Shown piece by piece: positions 7,636 through 10,050 of a stretch of DNA of 10,050 bases (its first letter is position 1; each line of letters begins with the position of its first letter). The DNA comes from Candidatus Cloacimonadota bacterium (GTDB taxonomy: Bacteria > Cloacimonadota > Cloacimonadia > JGIOTU-2): contig JACNJG010000049.1 in assembly GCA_014382685.1 (NCBI GenBank), positions 1-10,050 on the forward strand. Reading direction: 5' to 3'. Under the pieces are notes generated by a model, which did no database searches, was not told the DNA's origin, and worked only from the letters and a program-made list of their open reading frames with translations. The position numbers and the translations under genes were made by a program.

Positions 7636-7702
7636 GTAACCACGAATTAACACCCCAGTTGAATAAAAACAAATTAAACGGGGCAGGCGAAAAACACGAA
7701 AA
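7636..7702 (-). repeat. TTTCGTG host repeat with a 35-bp insert
   Basis: Read on the minus strand it begins TTTTCGTGTTTTTCG (7702-7688) and ends TGTTAATTCGTGGTTAC (7652-7636). Between lies an insert (7653-7687) that starts CCTGCCCCG and ends AACTGGGG and can fold through CCCCAGTTGAAT (7653-7664) and ATTAAACGGGG (7673-7683). The repeat ends about 9 nt from the ALDH7 Shine-Dalgarno. Confidence 0.75.
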
Positions 7703-7731
7703 TATAACTAGGGGCAAGTCAAACGTACACT

Positions 7732-7757
7732 CGTTCCCAAGCCCCTGCCTGGGAACG
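7732..7757. repeat. CGTTCCCA hairpin element
   Basis: Perfect 8-bp inverted arms CGTTCCCA (7732-7739) and TGGGAACG (7750-7757) around the 10-nt loop AGCCCCTGCC. I recall closely similar hairpins scattered between genes in many unrelated bacteria. There is no T-run on either side, so it is not a standard terminator. Confidence 0.75.
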
Positions 7758-7828
7758 CAATGATAAGTTAGACCCTGTTTGGATAACAAAACTATAAAAG
7801 CCATATTCTTTAAAAGTCTTTTCATTAA

Positions 7829-7860
7829 TTTCGTGTTTTCCGTGCATCTCGTGGTTCATT
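7829..7860 (+). repeat. TTTCGTG host repeat, empty copy
   Basis: TTTCGTGTTTTCCG followed directly by TGCATCTCGTGGTTCATT. It matches the left and right flanks of the filled copy at 7958-8019 but lacks the 30-bp insert; the join is at 7842/7843. Confidence 0.8.
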
Positions 7861-7957
7861 TATTATTCTTTCATTTCTGATTTGTTAACTACGAAAAGCA
7901 ATAGAACATGATAACAGATTTCAAAAGCAATTTTCTCTTGAAACATAACTTTATCTG

Positions 7958-8019
7958 TTTCGTGCTCTTTCGCCTGCCTCGGCGTAATGTAATGGAGACG
8001 GGTGCATTTCGTGGTTCAT
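7958..8019 (+). repeat. TTTCGTG host repeat, filled with the 30-bp insert
   Basis: Left flank TTTCGTGCTCTTTCG (7958-7972), insert 7973-8002, right flank TGCATTTCGTGGTTCAT (8003-8019). The flanks match the empty copy at 7829-7860. It lies within a few bases of the pruA stop. Confidence 0.8.
7973..8002 (+). repeat. 30-bp core insert, copy 3
   Basis: Begins CCTGCCTCGGCG and ends ATGGAGACGGG. Its ends CCTGCC and GACGGG form an imperfect inverted repeat. The junction is TTCG|insert|TG, with one base of ambiguity because of the shared G. Across the three 30-bp copies, 22 positions are invariant. Confidence 0.85.
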
Positions 8020-8024
8020 ATTTT

Positions 8025-9656
8025 TTATTCTTCTTCCATGAATGGATAACGGTAATCGGTGGGTGGGCTAAAGGTTTCTTTGATCGTACGCGGCGATACC
8101 CAGCGTAGGAGATTGATCATATCACCCGCTTTGTCGTTCGTTCCTGAAGCACGCGCACCACCAAAGGGCTGCTGACCGACAACTGCTCCGGTTGGCTTGT
8201 CATTTACGTAGAAGTTACCAGCAGCATTACGCAGAATATCCTTGGCTAAGAGAATTGCTTCTCTATCATTCGCAAAGATGGCACCTGTCAACGCATAAGG
8301 TGAGGTCTCATCGCAGAGATGAAGGGTTTCTTCAAACTTATCATCATCATATATATAAAGTGTTATCACAGGTCCAAAAATCTCTTCTTCGATTGTTTTA
8401 AATTTTTGATTGGTAGTGAGAATGACAGTGGGTTCGATGAAATAACCTTTTGAGCCATCAAAATTTCCGCCAACAAGAATTTCAGCATCATTAGCAGCTT
8501 TTGCATATTTGATGTAATCTGTAATTGAATCAAAAGCAGCTCTATCGATGACTGCATTCATGAAATTTCTGAAGTCCATAACATCGCCCATTTTGATTGA
8601 TTTAATATCTTCGATAAGCGGATCTTTGAGCTGTGCCCACACGCTCTTGGGTATGTAAGCACGTGATGCAGCAGAGCATTTCTGCCCCTGATATTCAAAA
8701 GCGCCGCGCACAATTGCAACTCTGAGCGCATCAATATCTGTCGAAGTATGAGCAACGATGAAGTCCTTTCCGCCGGTCTCTCCAACGATACGCGGATATG
8801 TTTTATAATGTTCAATATTATTGCCGATAGTTTTCCACATGCTCTGGAAAGTTGCTGTGCTTCCTGTAAAGTGCACACCTGCTAGATCTGAGCTTTGCAG
8901 AACAGGATTTCCGACCTGTGCTCCGGAGCCGGGTATGAAATTTATCACACCATCCGGCACGCCTGCTTCCTGGAATAATTTCATAAGATAATAGCCACTA
9001 AATACTGCAGAAGAAGCAGGTTTCCATAATGCAACATTACCCATTAACGCTGGTGCAGACGGCAGATTTCCAGCAATCGAAGTAAAATTAAAAGGTGTTA
9101 CTGCAAACACGAATCCTTCCAACGCACGATGCTCGAGTGTATTCCACATTCCGGGTGCTGAATTCGGCTGTCGCTCGTATATCTTCATCGCATAATAGGT
9201 ATTGAAGCGGAAGAAGTCTATGAGTTCGCATGCAGAATCGATCTCTGCCTGGAATACATTTTTACTTTGAGTCAGCATGGTTGCTGCATTGATGATGGGA
9301 CGATATTTCGTAGCAAGTAATTGGGCAGCTCTCTGGAAAATAGCGACACGGTCTTCCCACGGCATGGATGCCCATTTTTCACGAGCTTCCAGCGCTGCTT
9401 CGATAGCCATCTCCACCTCTTTGGCTCCTGCTTTGTGGTATTTCCCAATGATATGCTTATGATCATGAGGAATTCTGCATTCGCCAAGATTGCCGGTCTT
9501 GATTTCTTTCCCGCCGATAATAAGCGGGATCTCGATCTCCGTGTTCATCATTTCCGTAAGCGTTTTTTTAAGAAGTTTCTTTTCAGGCGACCCAGCCCGA
9601 TAGCCGAGAATCGGCTCGTTTTCGGGGTATGGTACCTGCAATTTTGCATTAGGCAT
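8025..9656 (-). CDS. pruA: L-glutamate gamma-semialdehyde (1-pyrroline-5-carboxylate) dehydrogenase
   Basis: Oxidises glutamate gamma-semialdehyde to glutamate, the last step of proline and arginine/ornithine breakdown, in the cytosol. The 543-residue protein matches the ALDH4 (mitochondrial-type, stand-alone) form rather than bifunctional PutA. Visible active-site parts are Asn190 in TPFNF (187-191), Lys212 in WKP, general base Glu293 in GETGG (292-296), nucleophile Cys327 in GQKCSA (324-329) and Glu425 before IFGP. ALDH4-specific blocks include LEGFVFAVTPFNFTSIAGNL (179-198), AAGNFYVNDKPTGAVVGQQP (478-497) and FGGARASGTNDKAG (498-511). The start is set by AAGGAGGT 6 nt upstream, which overlaps the stop of the preceding small gene; the two are therefore probably translationally coupled. 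No proline dehydrogenase is seen in the window. Confidence 0.97.
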   Translation of the reverse strand: MPNAKLQVPYPENEPILGYRAGSPEKKLLKKTLTEMMNTEIEIPLIIGGKEIKTGNLGECRIPHDHKHIIGKYHKAGAKEVEMAIEAALEAREKWASMPWEDRVAIFQRAAQLLATKYRPIINAATMLTQSKNVFQAEIDSACELIDFFRFNTYYAMKIYERQPNSAPGMWNTLEHRALEGFVFAVTPFNFTSIAGNLPSAPALMGNVALWKPASSAVFSGYYLMKLFQEAGVPDGVINFIPGSGAQVGNPVLQSSDLAGVHFTGSTATFQSMWKTIGNNIEHYKTYPRIVGETGGKDFIVAHTSTDIDALRVAIVRGAFEYQGQKCSAASRAYIPKSVWAQLKDPLIEDIKSIKMGDVMDFRNFMNAVIDRAAFDSITDYIKYAKAANDAEILVGGNFDGSKGYFIEPTVILTTNQKFKTIEEEIFGPVITLYIYDDDKFEETLHLCDETSPYALTGAIFANDREAILLAKDILRNAAGNFYVNDKPTGAVVGQQPFGGARASGTNDKAGDMINLLRWVSPRTIKETFSPPTDYRYPFMEEE

Positions 9657-9662
9657 GAAAAT

Positions 9663-9670
9663 ACCTCCTT
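9663..9670 (-). promoter_or_regulatory. pruA Shine-Dalgarno overlapping the upstream stop codon
   Basis: AAGGAGGT is a near-complete anti-16S match, 6 nt before the pruA ATG. Its first two bases are part of the TAA stop (9669-9671) of the DUF1858 gene, so ribosomes finishing that gene end on the pruA initiation site. Confidence 0.9.
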
Positions 9671-9884
9671 ATTCCTTTATAAATTTATTTAATTCTTTAA
9701 TAATTGTCTCGATTTCCTTGTCGGAAAAATCCTTATCCCGCATCAATTCTTCCAGAGAACCCCACACGGGTTCACCGCACATTACACATACGATATTTTT
9801 CTTTGAGAGGAATTCCTGAGCTGTGGGATATTTCTCCAGAATTTCTTCGACCCACATCTCTTTTGTGATAAGCTTCTTTGTCAT
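9669..9884 (-). CDS. small DUF1858-type protein with a CxxC motif
   Basis: A 71-residue soluble protein. The order LITKEMWVEEILEKYP, TAQEFLSKKNIVCVMCGEP and a helical C-terminus (EELMRDKDFSDKEIETIIKE) follows the DUF1858 pattern, a small helical domain whose single Cys-x-x-Cys (CVMC, about residues 33-36 of this form) may bind metal or undergo redox change. Its exact role is not established; the domain is often found near or fused to redox enzymes. A longer frame opens with GTG at 9896, but I prefer the ATG at 9884, because GGTGA sits 5 nt before it and the domain begins right after. Its stop overlaps the ribosome site of pruA, so the two form a two-gene unit. Confidence 0.8.
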   Translation of the reverse strand: MTKKLITKEMWVEEILEKYPTAQEFLSKKNIVCVMCGEPVWGSLEELMRDKDFSDKEIETIIKELNKFIKE

Positions 9885-9889
9885 CCAGT

Positions 9890-9894
9890 TCACC
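9890..9894 (-). promoter_or_regulatory. Shine-Dalgarno supporting the ATG start of the DUF1858 gene
   Basis: GGTGA on the minus strand, 5 nt before the ATG at 9884. It can pair with the UCACC of the 16S tail. The alternative GTG starts at 9896 and 9893 have no upstream site. Confidence 0.5.
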
Positions 9895-9914
9895 ACTTAG
9901 ATTATTTTGATTAG

Positions 9915-9944
9915 CTTCTAAGCAAACATAGTTTTTTGTGTCAA
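9915..9944 (-). promoter_or_regulatory. possible promoter of the DUF1858-pruA unit
   Basis: A consensus TTGACA (9939-9944, minus strand) is followed after 18 bp by TAGAAG (9915-9920), a partial -10 match. Transcription would start about 25 nt before the ATG at 9884. The -35 is good, the -10 is weak. Confidence 0.35.
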
Positions 9945-9956
9945 GTTCTTGCCCAA

Positions 9957-9999
9957 ATAGAACACAGATTGTCACAGATTAAGCTGATTTGCGCTGATA
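9957..9999 (-). repeat. CACAGATT dispersed repeat
   Basis: On the plus strand CACAGATT occurs at 9963-9970 and 9973-9980, followed by AAGCTGATTTGCGCTGATA. It resembles the reverse complement of the CTGCG-type repeats at 3208-3250 and 3460-3520 (CGCAGAT units). It lies immediately upstream of the -35 element of the possible promoter. The remaining bases 10000-10050 show nothing I can identify. Confidence 0.55.
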
Positions 10000-10050
10000 T
10001 TTTTCAATTTTATATACTAAACTTGAGGTATCATGTACAATTCCATGGCT

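Larger units (their letters stand above)
7621..8024. other. 404-bp gap without a gene, repeat mosaic
   Basis: No convincing coding sequence. Short frames here are built from repeats. The gap holds a filled host repeat in minus orientation (7636-7702), a CGTTCCCA hairpin (7732-7757), an empty host repeat (7829-7860), a unique AT-rich stretch (about 7865-7955), and a filled host repeat in plus orientation (7958-8019). I see no convincing promoter for the ALDH7 gene; any such promoter must lie in or beyond the repeats. Confidence 0.8.

Noticed and set aside
7628..7825. Minus-strand frame of about 65 codons upstream of the ALDH7 gene
   Set aside because: It reads through the CGTTCCCA hairpin and the filled host repeat; no domain and no ribosome site.
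9885..9896. GTG start at 9896 for the DUF1858 protein
   Set aside because: No ribosome site precedes it, and the DUF1858 domain begins after the ATG at 9884.

Overview
All seven protein-coding genes I can support lie on the minus strand. In transcription order (right to left) they are: a small DUF1858-type protein, a 1-pyrroline-5-carboxylate dehydrogenase (pruA), an ALDH7/antiquitin-type aldehyde dehydrogenase, a DUF3467 protein, an Omp85/BamA-like outer-membrane protein with POTRA-like domains, secD and secF. I see no tRNA, rRNA, CRISPR array, transposase or phage gene.

The sequence points to a diderm (Gram-negative), AT-rich, amino-acid-using bacterium. The Omp85 homologue shows an outer membrane. 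PruA and the ALDH7 enzyme are semialdehyde dehydrogenases typical of proline/arginine and lysine breakdown. The outer-membrane protein resembles a Bacteroidota/FCB family. However, several genes carry strong Shine-Dalgarno sequences (AAGGAGGT before pruA, AAGGAG before DUF3467, GAGGAG before secF), which is unlike most Bacteroidota. A candidate-phylum FCB relative such as Cloacimonadota is my best guess, held with low confidence.

Layout: 9669-9884 and 8025-9656 form a tightly coupled pair, in which the DUF1858 stop codon overlaps the pruA Shine-Dalgarno. A 404-bp repeat-rich gap (7621-8024) follows. The ALDH7 gene and the DUF3467 gene (6094-7620, 5676-5987) come next. A 128-bp gap holding a repeat leads into the outer-membrane gene (3544-5547). 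A 569-bp repeat-rich gap (2975-3543) precedes secD-secF (1091-2974, 125-1078), which sit 12 bp apart. Another repeat (45-119) lies just after secF. SecDF drives the late stage of protein export, which supplies the periplasm and outer membrane where the Omp85-like protein works. The two dehydrogenases are parallel amino-acid catabolic enzymes.

The genes are largely housekeeping; the unusual content is in the gaps. A host repeat containing TTCG followed by TG occurs with and without short palindromic inserts placed at the same point. One empty and one filled copy lie within 200 bp of each other, and at least three different insert types are present. Three copies of a 30-bp insert share 22 invariant positions. 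Separately, a roughly 70-bp element is present twice just before and inside the outer-membrane gene, and the inner copy appears to supply that protein's N-terminal residues 2 to about 24. These look like non-autonomous, site-specific small mobile repeats whose mobilising enzyme is not in the window.
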